Origin: Pseudomonas chlororaphis
Lineage (GTDB): Bacteria > Pseudomonadota > Gammaproteobacteria > Pseudomonadales > Pseudomonadaceae
Length of the DNA stretch: 64,000 bases
Direction: 5' to 3'
NCBI RefSeq assembly: GCF_003731765.1
Contig: NZ_MOAL01000004.1
Location: 1,240,001-1,304,000 of the forward strand
Shown here: positions 17,117 through 29,499 of the stretch, piece after piece
Layout of the letters: each line of letters begins with the position of its first letter
Position numbering within the stretch: position 1 is the stretch's first letter
The notes under the pieces: generated by a model
Databases searched by the model: none
Told to the model about the DNA's origin: nothing
The model's input: the letters and a program-made list of their open reading frames with translations, nothing else
Position numbers and translations under genes: made by a program

Positions 17117-18371
17117 GTTCTACGACGTGATTATTGCTGGCGGCGGTGTGATCGGCGCCTCTTGTGCGTACCAGTTGTCCAAGCGCAAACACCTCAAGGT
17201 CGCGCTGATCGACGCCAAGCGCCCGGGCAATGCGACCCGCGCCTCGGCCGGCGGCCTGTGGGCCATCGGCGAGTCGGTGGGCCTGGGCTGCGGGGTGATT
17301 TTCTTTCGCATGATGTCGGCCAACCGCAAGCGTGAGGCCGCAGGCTCGGCGGTGGTGGTCGATGCCACCACGCCGCATATCCTGCCGCAGTCGTTCTTCG
17401 ACCTCGCCCTGCAATCCAATGCCCTGTACCCGCAGTTGCACCGCGAGCTCAAGGGCTTGCACGGGATGGATTTCAAGTTCGAGGAAACCGGTCTCAAGTT
17501 TGTGATCTACGACGATGAGGACCGGCTTTATGCCGAGCACATCGTCGGCTGCATCCCGCACCTGGCTGACCAGGTGCGCTGGCTGGACCAGGCGGCGCTG
17601 CGGGCCGCCGAGCCCAATGTCAGCCAGGAGGCCCAGGGCGCCCTGGAGTTTCTCTGCGATCACCAGGTCAACCCGTTCCGCCTGGCCGATGCCTACACCG
17701 AGGGCGCGCGGCAGAACGGTGTCGACCTGTACTTCAACACCAACGTCAACGAGGTGCTGCATCAAGGCACCCGGGTCAGGGGCGTGCGCACCGACGCGGC
17801 CGGGCTGTTCAGTTGCGACACCCTGATCAACGCCACCGGGGCCTGGGCTGCGGAGCTGAGCCGGATGGCCACGGGCGTGAGCATTCCGGTGAACCCGGTC
17901 AAGGGCCAGATCCTCCTCACCGAGCGCATGCCCAAGCTGCTCAACGGCTGCCTGACCACCAGCGATTGCTACATGGCGCAAAAGGACAACGGCGAGATCC
18001 TGATCGGCAGCACCACCGAAGACAAAGGTTTCGACGTCAGCACCACCTACCCGGAAATTAACGGCCTGGTGCAGGGGGCGGTACGCTGCATTCCGCAGTT
18101 GGCCCAGGTCAACCTGAAACGCTGCTGGGCCGGCTTGCGCCCGGGCTCGCCGGATGAGCTGCCGATCCTCGGGCCGATGGCCGGGGTCCAGGGTTACCTC
18201 AATGCCTGCGGGCACTTTCGCACCGGCATCCTGACGTCGGCCATCACCGGGGTGCTGCTGGACAAACTGGTGAACGACGAGCCACTGCCGCTGGACATCA
18301 CGCCCTTCCTGGCCGAGCGCTTCGGCCTGGTGTCTCATCTGCCCGAGCGGCCCGAGGCTGTCCCGGCCTAA
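17109..18371 (+). CDS. hcnC: Hydrogen cyanide synthase subunit HcnC
   Basis: 420 residues, DAO/glycine-oxidase-like flavoprotein. FAD fold IIAGGGVIGASCAYQLSKRK at the N-terminus; FRMMSANRKREA, VKGQILLTER and the C-terminal GLRPGSPDELPILGP are typical HcnC signatures. It probably performs the amine oxidation of glycine, passing electrons to HcnA/B and the respiratory chain. ATG 17109 is inside the hcnB tail. A GC-rich hairpin follows the stop. Confidence 0.95.
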   Translation: MSKFYDVIIAGGGVIGASCAYQLSKRKHLKVALIDAKRPGNATRASAGGLWAIGESVGLGCGVIFFRMMSANRKREAAGSAVVVDATTPHILPQSFFDLALQSNALYPQLHRELKGLHGMDFKFEETGLKFVIYDDEDRLYAEHIVGCIPHLADQVRWLDQAALRAAEPNVSQEAQGALEFLCDHQVNPFRLADAYTEGARQNGVDLYFNTNVNEVLHQGTRVRGVRTDAAGLFSCDTLINATGAWAAELSRMATGVSIPVNPVKGQILLTERMPKLLNGCLTTSDCYMAQKDNGEILIGSTTEDKGFDVSTTYPEINGLVQGAVRCIPQLAQVNLKRCWAGLRPGSPDELPILGPMAGVQGYLNACGHFRTGILTSAITGVLLDKLVNDEPLPLDITPFLAERFGLVSHLPERPEAVPA

Positions 18372-18377
18372 GGCTGG

Positions 18378-18397
18378 CGCGGCGTTTGCGCGCCGCG
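18378..18397 (+). terminator. Putative terminator of hcnABC
   Basis: Stem CGCGGCG / CGCCGCG with loop TTTGCG, 6 nt after the hcnC stop, followed by AGTTTC. The U-tract is short, so termination efficiency is uncertain. Confidence 0.5.
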
Positions 18398-18471
18398 AGT
18401 TTCAGCGTCTTGCACGCCGTGGGGGCGGGCTATGCTGCTGAGCATCGCCACTTGGCACAAGGAGGTGCCAC

Positions 18472-18804
18472 ATGGCGCTGAAACTCGCGGTAATCCTTAT
18501 TGGGGGCCTGGCCGGCAACGCGCTGGCCGAGGTGCCCCACGACCCGCCGAACAGCCTGGAGAAGGCGTTTTCCATGACCGGGGTCGCGCCCAGCATCACC
18601 ACGATGTTCACCACTGACTTGAGCAGCGAGGAAAAAATGCTCAAGTGGAGCCAGGCCCGGGAAGAGGCCTGCCTGTTCATCGCTTCGGACGGAGCGATTC
18701 GCGGGGTGTTTTTCGAGCAGGCCCTGGCCCGGGCCCGCAGTCTTTATCCAGCGGCGGCACTGAGTGACAGGCACTGGGCGTTGCAGTTCGCCAGCGCGCG
18801 CTGA
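18472..18804 (+). CDS. DUF2388-like exported protein
   Basis: 110 residues with a signal peptide (cleavage likely after ALA, residue 19). The core KWSQAREEACLFIASDGAIRGVFFEQAL is the DUF2388 signature, a small periplasmic family common in Pseudomonas. AGGAGGTG lies about 6 nt before the ATG. Convergent with iolR. Function unknown. Confidence 0.75.
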   Translation: MALKLAVILIGGLAGNALAEVPHDPPNSLEKAFSMTGVAPSITTMFTTDLSSEEKMLKWSQAREEACLFIASDGAIRGVFFEQALARARSLYPAAALSDRHWALQFASAR

Positions 18805-18814
18805 AGCAGGCGCC

Positions 18815-19735
18815 TCAGTCGTCGAATCCCACCTGTTCGTGAATCTCGTCCACCTTCAATTCCAGGCGGTACGCCACGGCGATAAACAGCGCTTGGCACA
18901 GGCACAGGGTGGCGCTCAGGGAACGGAAGGCGAAGGAGCTGCCTTCATTGACCAGCAGCACACTGTTGGCGCGCTTGGCCAGGGGCGACAGGTTGCTGTC
19001 GGTGATGATCAGGGTCTTGGCCTGGTTGTGCTGGGCAATGCGCAGGCAGTGCTGGGTCTCTTTGCCATAGGGCGTGAAGCTGATGGCGATCACCAAGTCG
19101 TTGGGGCGGATGCTGCGCATCTGCTCGCGGTAGCTGCCGCCCAGGCCCGACACCAGGTGGATGCGCTTGTTGGTGTGCTGCAGGTTGTACACCAGGTAGT
19201 CGGCCACGGCGAAGGAGCGGCGCACCCCGACCACGTAGATGTTGTCGGCATTGACCACCAGGTCCACGGCCTTGTCGAAAGCCACGTCGTCCAGCTCCAG
19301 GCCCAGGCGCTCGATGCCCGACAGGGTGGCGTTCACGCATTCACGGGCCAGGTCGCCGCCGCTGGCTTTCTGCGACTTGTTGGCGATCATGCTGCGGATG
19401 CGCTGCTGGTAGTTCTGTACCGGCGTGGTCTTGTGGGTGTAGGCCTCGCGAAACAGCGCCTGCATTTCACTGAAACCACTGAAACCGAAACGCTGGGAAA
19501 AACGCACGATGGCCGAGGGGTGCACTTCACATTCCCGGGCGATGTCGCTGATCCGGTCAACCATGATCCGGTCGCTCTGCTGGCTCATGTAGCTGGCGAT
19601 GCGCTTGAGCTGGCGGGGCAGGCTTTCATATTCATGGGTGATCAGTTGCAGCAGACGCTCGGCAGTGATCGGGGGGCTGTCGAGGTCGCTCTCTGGCGTG
19701 CTCTCGGTCATGGCCGGCTGATCGGTGCGGGACAT
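18815..19735 (-). CDS. iolR: RpiR-family transcriptional regulator IolR
   Basis: 306 residues. N-terminal RpiR helix-turn-helix (ERLLQLITHEYESLPRQLKR ... SDIARECEVHPSAIVRFSQRFGFSGFSEMQ) and a C-terminal SIS sugar-phosphate domain (NADNIYVVGVRRSFAVADYL ... NDLVIAISFTPYGKET). ATG 19735 has AAGGA 8 nt upstream; an upstream in-frame extension lacks a site. Divergent from iolC across a 311-bp AT-rich region holding the paired operator motif. Expected to repress iol genes until an inositol intermediate, probably 2-deoxy-5-keto-gluconate phosphate, binds the SIS domain. Confidence 0.85.
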   Translation of the reverse strand: MSRTDQPAMTESTPESDLDSPPITAERLLQLITHEYESLPRQLKRIASYMSQQSDRIMVDRISDIARECEVHPSAIVRFSQRFGFSGFSEMQALFREAYTHKTTPVQNYQQRIRSMIANKSQKASGGDLARECVNATLSGIERLGLELDDVAFDKAVDLVVNADNIYVVGVRRSFAVADYLVYNLQHTNKRIHLVSGLGGSYREQMRSIRPNDLVIAISFTPYGKETQHCLRIAQHNQAKTLIITDSNLSPLAKRANSVLLVNEGSSFAFRSLSATLCLCQALFIAVAYRLELKVDEIHEQVGFDD

Positions 19736-19907
19736 AGAAAATCCTTCTGGCTTGTGCTTATGGGAACGGCCTGTGGACCCGTCCCCTGACAATAGGTGGG
19801 CAGCCGGCAGTCTACAGGGTAGGGGCCCATAAAATCTTGGGGCTGATGCTGGCCGGGGCTTTGCTGAAACGATGCACGGTGTCTGGTTCCGGCTTGAAAA
19901 AGTTTAA

Positions 19908-19951
19908 TGGAAAAAATATTCCACGTAAAAAATTTATAGAAAAAATATTGA
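19908..19951. promoter_or_regulatory. Paired IolR operator candidate between iolR and iolC
   Basis: GGAA-N6-TTCC at 19909-19922, inside the palindrome TGGAAAAAATATTCCA, followed by a weaker AGAA-N6-TTGA at 19938-19951, starts 29 nt apart. A TTGAAA -35 candidate at 19894-19899 is 17 nt from TATTCC (19917-19922), so the first site would cover the -10 and repress iolC. GGAA-N6-TTCC is the form I recall for IolR sites in Sinorhizobium. The rest of the 19736-20046 gap shows nothing else. Confidence 0.7.
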
Positions 19952-20046
19952 TTGGCGCCGAGAGACGTTTTAGTCTGCATCCACCAAGAGTGCTCGGCGC
20001 CCCCAACGGCGGCGAGCACAGGCTGATAAAAATAACAGGAGCCAGC

Positions 20047-21987
20047 ATGGGCCAGACTCGTTTTGCCAGTGGGCGTCAATTGGATCTGATTTGCCTCGGA
20101 CGCCTGGGCGTCGATCTCTATGCACAGCAGGTCGGTGCGCGGCTGGAGGACGTCAGCAGCTTTGCCAAGTACCTCGGCGGCTCGTCGGCGAACATTGCCT
20201 TCGGCACCGCGCGCCTGGGCCTCAAGTCGGCGATGTTGAGCCGGGTTGGCGACGATCACATGGGGCGCTTCCTGGTGGAGTCCCTGGTGCGTGAAGGCTG
20301 TGACGTCAGCGCCATCAAGGTCGACCCGCAGCGTCTCACCGCCATGGTCCTGCTGGGCCTCAAGGACCGCGAAACCTTCCCCCTGGTGTTCTACCGCGAG
20401 AACTGCGCGGACATGGCGCTGCGCGCCGAAGACATCAACGAAGCCTTTATTGCCTCCAGCAAATCTTTGCTGATCACCGGCACCCATTTCTCCACCGACG
20501 GTGTGTACCAGGCCAGCATCCAGGCCCTGGACTATGCGGAAAAACACGGGGTCAAGCGGGTCCTGGACATTGACTACCGGCCGGTGCTCTGGGGCCTGGC
20601 GGGCAAGGCTGACGGCGAGACCCGGTTTGTCGCCGACCACCAGGTCAGCCAGCACGTGCAGAAGATCCTGCCGCGCTTCGACCTGATCGTTGGCACCGAA
20701 GAAGAATTCCTGATTGCCGGCGGCAGCGAAGACCTGCTGACGGCCTTGCGCACCGTGCGTTCTCTGAGTCGCGCGACCCTGGTGGTCAAGCTCGGCCCGC
20801 AAGGCTGCACGGTGATCCACGGCGAGATTCCGCCGCGCCTGGAAGACGGGGCGATCTACCCCGGTGTGCGTGTGGAGGTGCTCAACGTGCTGGGTGCCGG
20901 CGATGCCTTTATGTCTGGCTTCCTCAGTGGCTGGCTGGAAGACGCCAGCGATGAGCGCTGCTGCCAGTTGGCCAACGCCTGCGGCGGCCTGGTGGTGTCG
21001 CGCCATGCCTGTGCTCCGGCGATGCCGACCCGTGCCGAGCTGGACTACCTGTTCAGCAGCCCGGTGCCCATTACCCGTCCCGACCAGGACCCGATCCTGC
21101 AGCGCCTGCACCAGGTCACGGTGCCGCGTAAAAGCTGGAAGCAACTGTTCATTTTTGCCTTCGATCACCGTGGGCAATTGGTGGAACTGGCGCAGAAGGG
21201 CGGCCAGGACCCGGCGCGCATCAGCGCCCTCAAGCAGCTGTTTATCCAGGCGGTGGAGCGGGTCGAGCACAAGCTGGGCGAGCAGGGCGTGGAGGCCGAT
21301 GTGGGCCTGCTGGCCGACCAGCGCTTTGGCCAGGACGCGCTGAACGCCGCCACCGGTCGCGGCTGGTGGGTGGCGCGCCCGGTGGAAGTCCAGGGTTCGC
21401 GGCCTCTGGCCTTCGAGCACGGGCGCTCGGTGGGCAGCAACCTGATTGCCTGGCCCAAGGAGCAGATCATCAAGTGCCTGGTGCAATTCCACCCGGACGA
21501 CGAACCCTTGCTGCGCCTGGAGCAGGAGGCGCAGATCATGGGCCTGTACCAGGCGTCACAGGTCAGCGGCCATGAGCTGCTGCTGGAAATCATCCCGCCC
21601 AAGGACCTGCCCGGCGCTCATCCCGAGGTGCTCTATCGCAGCCTCAAGCGCCTGTACAACCTGGGCATCTACCCGGCGTGGTGGAAGATCGAGGCGCAGT
21701 CGGCCGAGGAGTGGAAAAAGCTCGACGAGCTGATCCAGGAGCGCGACCCGTATTGCCGTGGCGTGGTGCTGCTGGGCCTGAATGCGTCGGCCGAGTGCCT
21801 GGCCGAGGGCTTCCGGCAAGCGAGCCACAGCCAGACCTGCCGTGGTTTTGCCGTGGGCCGCACGATTTTCCAGGAGCCGAGCCGTGCGTGGCTGGCGGGT
21901 GAGATCAACGACGAAACCCTGATCCAGCAAGTCCAGGGCACCTTCGAACAACTGATCAACGCCTGGCGCAGCGCCCGCCCGCTGTAG
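20047..21987 (+). CDS. iolC: Bifunctional 5-dehydro-2-deoxygluconokinase / DUF2090 (aldolase-type) protein IolC
   Basis: 646 residues, two domains. Residues 1-330 are a PfkB sugar kinase with YLGGSSANIAFGTARLG and GAGDAF containing catalytic Asp286; it phosphorylates 2-deoxy-5-keto-D-gluconate. Residues about 345-646 are a DUF2090 TIM-barrel domain (FIFAFDHRGQLVELAQ) considered to act as, or replace, the IolJ aldolase giving dihydroxyacetone phosphate and malonate semialdehyde. No separate iolJ is present, consistent with fusion. ATG 20047 follows ACAGGAG. The TAG stop lies in a REP element. Confidence 0.92.
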   Translation: MGQTRFASGRQLDLICLGRLGVDLYAQQVGARLEDVSSFAKYLGGSSANIAFGTARLGLKSAMLSRVGDDHMGRFLVESLVREGCDVSAIKVDPQRLTAMVLLGLKDRETFPLVFYRENCADMALRAEDINEAFIASSKSLLITGTHFSTDGVYQASIQALDYAEKHGVKRVLDIDYRPVLWGLAGKADGETRFVADHQVSQHVQKILPRFDLIVGTEEEFLIAGGSEDLLTALRTVRSLSRATLVVKLGPQGCTVIHGEIPPRLEDGAIYPGVRVEVLNVLGAGDAFMSGFLSGWLEDASDERCCQLANACGGLVVSRHACAPAMPTRAELDYLFSSPVPITRPDQDPILQRLHQVTVPRKSWKQLFIFAFDHRGQLVELAQKGGQDPARISALKQLFIQAVERVEHKLGEQGVEADVGLLADQRFGQDALNAATGRGWWVARPVEVQGSRPLAFEHGRSVGSNLIAWPKEQIIKCLVQFHPDDEPLLRLEQEAQIMGLYQASQVSGHELLLEIIPPKDLPGAHPEVLYRSLKRLYNLGIYPAWWKIEAQSAEEWKKLDELIQERDPYCRGVVLLGLNASAECLAEGFRQASHSQTCRGFAVGRTIFQEPSRAWLAGEINDETLIQQVQGTFEQLINAWRSARPL

Positions 21988-22055
21988 GAGCCGGCTGGCC
22001 GGCGATCGCGGTCCGGCGCCTGGCACGACGTCATCGCTGGCAAGCCAGCTCCTAC
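21984..22055. repeat. REPIN between iolC and iolE
   Basis: Forward core GTAGGAGCCGGCTGGCCGGC at 21984 and inverted core ending CCTAC at 22055. The first core provides the iolC stop codon. Confidence 0.88.
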
Positions 22056-22107
22056 AAGTACAAGGCCGTTCTCCACGCTTTCCTGAATAACAACAAAAGG
22101 TGCAGCC

Positions 22108-23016
22108 ATGCCCGCCATCCGAATTGGCATCAACCCGATCTCCTGGAGCAACGACGACCTGCCGGCCCTGGGCGGTGAAACGCCCCTGAGCACCGCCCTG
22201 AGCGAAGGTAAGGACATCGGTTACGAAGGCTTTGAACTCAACGGCAAGTTCCCCAAGGACGCCAAGGGCGTGGGCGATGTGCTGCGCCCTTATGACCTGG
22301 CACTGGTCTCGGGCTGGTACTCCAGCCGCCTGGCCCGGCGTTCGGTGGCGGAGGAAATCGACGCCATTGCCAGCCACGTCGAACTGCTGAAACGCAACGG
22401 CGCCTCGGTGTTGGTCTACGGCGAAGTGGCCGACTCGATCCAGGGTTCACCGGTGCGCCTGATCGAGCGCCCGCGCTTCCACAGTGAGCACGCCTGGCAG
22501 GATTACGCCGACAAACTCACGGAGCTGGCGCGCTTCACCCTGTCCCAGGGCGTACGCCTGGCGTATCACCACCATATGGGCGCCTACGTCGAGTCCCCGG
22601 CGGACATCGACAAGCTGATGAGCCTGACCGGCGAGGAAGTCGGCCTGCTCTTCGATTCGGGCCACTGCTACATGGGCGGTGGCGAACCCCTGGAGGTGCT
22701 GCGCAAGCATATCCAGCGCGTCTGCCACGTGCACTTCAAGGACGTGCGCAAGCCGGTGGTGCAACTGGCGCGCAACAACCTGTGGAGCTTCCCGGATTGC
22801 ATCGTCAACGGCACCTTCACCGTGCCCGGCGATGGTGACATCGACTTTGCCGCCTTGCTCGATGTGCTGCTGGCCGCCGACTACCACGGCTGGCTGGTGG
22901 TGGAAGCCGAGCAGGACCCGGCCGTGGCGCCGAGCTACGTCTACGCGAAAAAAGGTTACGACACCCTGCGGTCCCTGCTGGACGCCGGCCTGCAACGTAC
23001 GAGGACTGCCCAATGA
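22108..23016 (+). CDS. iolE: Myo-inosose-2 dehydratase IolE
   Basis: 302 residues, xylose-isomerase-like TIM barrel. Converts 2-keto-myo-inositol to 3D-trihydroxycyclohexane-1,2-dione. INPISWSNDDLPALGG at the N-terminus, YHHHMGAYVE, LLFDSGHCYMGGG and HVHFKDVRKPV supply the metal-binding Glu, Asp, His residues of the family. AAAGGTG precedes the ATG. Overlaps iolB by 4 nt. Confidence 0.93.
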   Translation: MPAIRIGINPISWSNDDLPALGGETPLSTALSEGKDIGYEGFELNGKFPKDAKGVGDVLRPYDLALVSGWYSSRLARRSVAEEIDAIASHVELLKRNGASVLVYGEVADSIQGSPVRLIERPRFHSEHAWQDYADKLTELARFTLSQGVRLAYHHHMGAYVESPADIDKLMSLTGEEVGLLFDSGHCYMGGGEPLEVLRKHIQRVCHVHFKDVRKPVVQLARNNLWSFPDCIVNGTFTVPGDGDIDFAALLDVLLAADYHGWLVVEAEQDPAVAPSYVYAKKGYDTLRSLLDAGLQRTRTAQ

Positions 23017-23819
23017 GCCTGCTGGTTAAAAGCGCCGCCAAGGGCCGGACCATGGTCCAGCTGCAAGAGGGCGCCCTGGAGTATGTGGGGTTCAGTGCCT
23101 ACCGCCTGAGCCTGGGGGAAAGCCTGCCGGTCAGCGCCGGCGACAAGGAGTTGTGCCTGGTGCTGCTCAGCGGCCGCATCGACGTACAGGGCGAAGCCCC
23201 CCAGGGCGCCTTCAAGTGGGACAACCTGGGCGACCGGCAATCGGTGTTCGAAGACAAATCACCCTTTGCCGCCTACCTGCCGCCGGGCAGCCAGGCCCAG
23301 GTCACCGCCTTGAGCGACGTGCAGATCGCCGTGTGTGCCGCCCCGGGTGATGCCGCCGCTGGCCTCGGCCCACGGCTGATCCGCCCGGAGCAGTGCAAGC
23401 GCAGCGTGCGCGGCAAGGGCGCCAATACCCGCTATGTCTGCGACATCCTGCCCGACAGCGAGCCGGCCCATTCCCTGCTGGTGGTGGAGGTGCGCACGCC
23501 GTCTGGGCATTCCTCCAGCTACCCGCCGCACAAGCACGACACCGATGACTTGCCGCACCAGAGCTTTCTGGAAGAGACCTATTACCACCAGGTCAACCCG
23601 CCCCAGGGCTTTGTCTTCCAGCGGGTCTACACCGACGACCGCAGCATCGACCAGGCCATGGCCGTGGAAAACAGCGACCTGGTGGTGGTGCCCAAGGGGT
23701 ATCACCCGGTCAGCGTGCCTTACGGCTACGAGTCTTATTACCTGAACGTCATGGCCGGGCCGAAGCGGGTCTGGCAGTTCCATAACGACCCGCAGCACAG
23801 CTGGCTGCTGGATCTCTGA
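23013..23819 (+). CDS. iolB: 5-deoxy-glucuronate isomerase IolB
   Basis: 268 residues, KduI/IolB bicupin. Turns 5-deoxy-glucuronate into 2-deoxy-5-keto-gluconate. The metal site is visible in SSYPPHKHDTDDLPHQSFLEETYYHQV and the second His in PKGYHPVSVPYGYESYYLNVMAG. ATGA overlap with iolE shows coupling. Confidence 0.93.
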   Translation: MSLLVKSAAKGRTMVQLQEGALEYVGFSAYRLSLGESLPVSAGDKELCLVLLSGRIDVQGEAPQGAFKWDNLGDRQSVFEDKSPFAAYLPPGSQAQVTALSDVQIAVCAAPGDAAAGLGPRLIRPEQCKRSVRGKGANTRYVCDILPDSEPAHSLLVVEVRTPSGHSSSYPPHKHDTDDLPHQSFLEETYYHQVNPPQGFVFQRVYTDDRSIDQAMAVENSDLVVVPKGYHPVSVPYGYESYYLNVMAGPKRVWQFHNDPQHSWLLDL

Positions 23820-23901
23820 ACCCCCGAGTTTCTGAAGCCCTGACTTGCTGGAAACTGAATTTCTGAATTGAGACTGCAACCTTTCACGGAGAACAAGAAC
23901 A

Positions 23902-25401
23902 ATGAGCGATACCCCGGTAATAGGTCATTACATCGGCGGCCAGGTGCAGGACGCCGGCGAGCGTTTCAGCCAGGTGTTCAACCCGGCAACGGGTGCGGTC
24001 CAGGCCCGTGTTGCCTTGGCCAGCCAGAAGACCGTGGACGAGGCTGTGGCCTCGGCGCTGAAGGCCTTCCCGGCCTGGTCTGAACAGTCCTCCCTGCGCC
24101 GCGCGCGGGTGATGTTCAAGTTCAAGGAACTGCTGGACCAGCACCACAAGGAACTGGCGCAGATCATCACCCGCGAGCACGGCAAGGTGCTGTCCGACGC
24201 CATGGGCGAGGTGACCCGTGGCATCGAGATCGTCGAGTACGCCTGTGGCGCGCCGAACCTTTTGAAAACCGATTTCAGCGACAACATCGGTGGCGGCATC
24301 GATAACTGGAACCTGCGCCAGCCCCTGGGCGTGTGCGCCGGGGTCACGCCGTTCAACTTCCCAGTGATGGTGCCGCTGTGGATGATCCCCATTGCTCTGA
24401 TCACCGGTAACTGCTTCATCCTCAAACCGTCCGAACGCGACCCGTCCGCCAGCCTGCTGATGGCACGCCTGCTGACGGAAGCCGGGTTGCCCGAGGGGGT
24501 ATTCAACGTGGTCCAGGGCGACAAGAGCGCCGTGGACGGCTTGCTCCAGCACCCGGACATCGAGGCGATTTCCTTTGTCGGTTCGACGCCGATTGCCGAG
24601 TACATCCACCAGCAGGCCAGCGCCCGAGGCAAGCGTGTGCAGGCCCTGGGTGGGGCCAAGAACCATATGATCGTGATGCCCGACGCCGACCTGGACCAGG
24701 CCGCCGACGCACTGATCGGTGCGGCCTACGGCTCGGCTGGCGAGCGCTGCATGGCGATCTCCATCGCCGTGGCAGTGGGTGACGTGGCCGACGAATTGAT
24801 CGCCAAGCTGCTGCCGCGCATCGATCAGCTCAAGGTCGGCAACGGCTTGCAGGGCGACAGCGACATGGGGCCGCTGGTGACCGCCGAGCACAAGGCCAAG
24901 GTTGAAGGTTTTATCGACCAGGGCGTGGCCCAGGGTGCGGAGTTGCTGGTGGACGGTCGCGGCTTCAAGGTGCCGGGGGCGGAGCAGGGCTTTTTTGTCG
25001 GCGCCACCCTGTTCGATCACGTCACCACCGAGATGAGCATCTACCAGCAGGAAATCTTCGGGCCGGTGCTGGGCATTGTGCGGGTGCCCGACTTTGCCAG
25101 CGCAGTGGAGCTGATCAACGCCCATGAATTCGGCAATGGCGTGTCCTGCTTCACCCGCGACGGCGGCGTGGCCCGGGCCTTTGCCCGCACCATCAAGGTG
25201 GGCATGGTCGGCATCAACGTACCGATCCCGGTGCCCATGGCCTGGCACTCCTTCGGCGGCTGGAAGCGTTCGCTGTTCGGCGACCACCATGCCTACGGCG
25301 AGGAAGGTGTGCGCTTCTACAGCCGCTACAAGAGCGTGATGCAGCGCTGGCCCGACAGCATCGCCAAGGGCCCGGAATTCAGCATGCCGACGGCCAAGTA
25401 A
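23902..25401 (+). CDS. mmsA: CoA-acylating methylmalonate-semialdehyde dehydrogenase (MmsA/IolA)
   Basis: 499 residues, aldehyde dehydrogenase family 6. NAD site with [15 protein letters not shown], catalytic Cys283 in [14 protein letters not shown], and [12 protein letters not shown]. In this operon it would oxidise malonate semialdehyde to acetyl-CoA, the last step of inositol breakdown. Ribosome site ACGGAGAA is 8 nt before the ATG. Confidence 0.94.
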   Translation: MSDTPVIGHYIGGQVQDAGERFSQVFNPATGAVQARVALASQKTVDEAVASALKAFPAWSEQSSLRRARVMFKFKELLDQHHKELAQIITREHGKVLSDAMGEVTRGIEIVEYACGAPNLLKTDFSDNIGGGIDNWNLRQPLGVCAGVTPFNFPVMVPLWMIPIALITGNCFILKPSERDPSASLLMARLLTEAGLPEGVFNVVQGDKSAVDGLLQHPDIEAISFVGSTPIAEYIHQQASARGKRVQALGGAKNHMIVMPDADLDQAADALIGAAYGSAGERCMAISIAVAVGDVADELIAKLLPRIDQLKVGNGLQGDSDMGPLVTAEHKAKVEGFIDQGVAQGAELLVDGRGFKVPGAEQGFFVGATLFDHVTTEMSIYQQEIFGPVLGIVRVPDFASAVELINAHEFGNGVSCFTRDGGVARAFARTIKVGMVGINVPIPVPMAWHSFGGWKRSLFGDHHAYGEEGVRFYSRYKSVMQRWPDSIAKGPEFSMPTAK

Positions 25402-25437
25402 CTTTCTCAACGCGATGGATTTTGGAGAACAACAAGA

Positions 25438-26259
25438 ATGAGCCAGCCCCTGCGTTTCGCCCTGAATCGTATGGTTGCACCGCGTTTGTCACTGCCGGAG
25501 TTTATCGACCTTGCGGTGACGCTGAAGGCCGATGCCATTGAGATCCGCAACGACCTTGCGGGCGTGGAAATCGAGGACGGCACGCCGCCGGAACGGGTCC
25601 GCGAATTGTGCGCGGCCCAGGGCATCAAGGTGTTGTCGATCAACGCCCTGTACCCCTTCGACGTGTGGAACGACGAACGTCGCCAACAGACCCTGAAACT
25701 CGCCGCCTATGCCCGTGCCTGCGGGGCCGAAGGGCTGGTGATGTGCCCGCTCAATGACCGTGCCGACCCGCGCACTGAGGCCCAGCGCATCAGCGGTTTG
25801 CGCACCGCTTTGAGCGAGCTGGCGCCGATCCTGCGGGATCACGGCCTGCTGGGGTTTATCGAGCCCCTGGGGTTTGAGGAGTGCTCGCTGCGCCGCAAAC
25901 GCACGGCGGTGGATGCGATTCGCGCCATCGGCGGCCTGGATGTGTTCCGCCTGGTGCACGACACCTTCCACCACCACTTGGCCAGCGAGCATGAGTTCTT
26001 CCCCGAGCTGACCGGGCTGGTGCACATCTCCGGTGTCGAGGACCGTGAAGCGCCGCTCAACAGCATTCGCGACGGCCATCGGGTGCTGGTGGGCGAGGCG
26101 GACATCCTCGGCAATGCAGCGCAGATCGACACCCTGCTGAGCAGTGGCTACAGCGGCTACCTGTCGTTCGAACCCTTTGCCGAGAGTGTGCACGGGCTGG
26201 CGGATATCCAGCAGGCGATTGGCGCGAGCATTGCCCACCTGCAGCAATCCCTGACTTGA
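25438..26259 (+). CDS. iolI: Inosose isomerase-like TIM-barrel protein IolI
   Basis: 273 residues, sugar phosphate isomerase/epimerase fold. The ADAIEIRNDLAG start, GFIEPLGFEECSLR, LVHDTFHHHLA and HISGVEDREAP parallel B. subtilis IolI (EIR, EF, DSFHFH and HIDD motifs). IolI interconverts 2-keto-myo-inositol and 1-keto-D-chiro-inositol, giving access to D-chiro-inositol. Lies 36 nt after mmsA with TGGAGAA ahead of its ATG. Confidence 0.8.
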   Translation: MSQPLRFALNRMVAPRLSLPEFIDLAVTLKADAIEIRNDLAGVEIEDGTPPERVRELCAAQGIKVLSINALYPFDVWNDERRQQTLKLAAYARACGAEGLVMCPLNDRADPRTEAQRISGLRTALSELAPILRDHGLLGFIEPLGFEECSLRRKRTAVDAIRAIGGLDVFRLVHDTFHHHLASEHEFFPELTGLVHISGVEDREAPLNSIRDGHRVLVGEADILGNAAQIDTLLSSGYSGYLSFEPFAESVHGLADIQQAIGASIAHLQQSLT

Positions 26260-26271
26260 CGCCGCCCTCGT

Positions 26272-26353
26272 GTAGTAGCCGGCTTGCCGGCGAAGGGACC
26301 CTTGCATGGGGCGCAAACCTTGAGGGTGCTTTCGCTGGCAAGCCAGCGCCTAC
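26272..26353. repeat. REPIN between iolI and iolD
   Basis: Forward core GTAGTAGCCGGCTTGCCGGC at 26272 and inverted core ending GCGCCTAC at 26353; about 30-40 bp unrelated spacer. Confidence 0.88.
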
Positions 26354-26391
26354 AGGTCCGTTGGCCTCACATCATGAATAAGGTGCAAACC

Positions 26392-29374
<2,983 letters not shown>

Positions 29375-29383
29375 CCCCCACTC

Positions 29384-29463
29384 TGTAGGAGCCGGCTCGC
29401 CGGCGAGGGGCCTTCGGATGCTGTGCACGCTTGAAGGCGCTTTCGCTGGCAAGCAGCTCCTAC
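29384..29463. repeat. REPIN between iolG and iolH
   Basis: Forward core GTAGGAGCCGGCTCGCCGGC at 29384; inverted core GGCAAGCAGCTCCTAC (one base pair lost from the usual AAGCCAGC) ending at 29463. Confidence 0.85.
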
Positions 29464-29499
29464 GGAGGGGCACGATTGTTAATTTGGGAGGCTGTCACT

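Noticed and set aside
16947..18338. 463-codon minus-strand frame opposite hcnC
   Set aside because: Fully overlaps hcnC, which has unmistakable family motifs; no ribosome site or recognisable domain.
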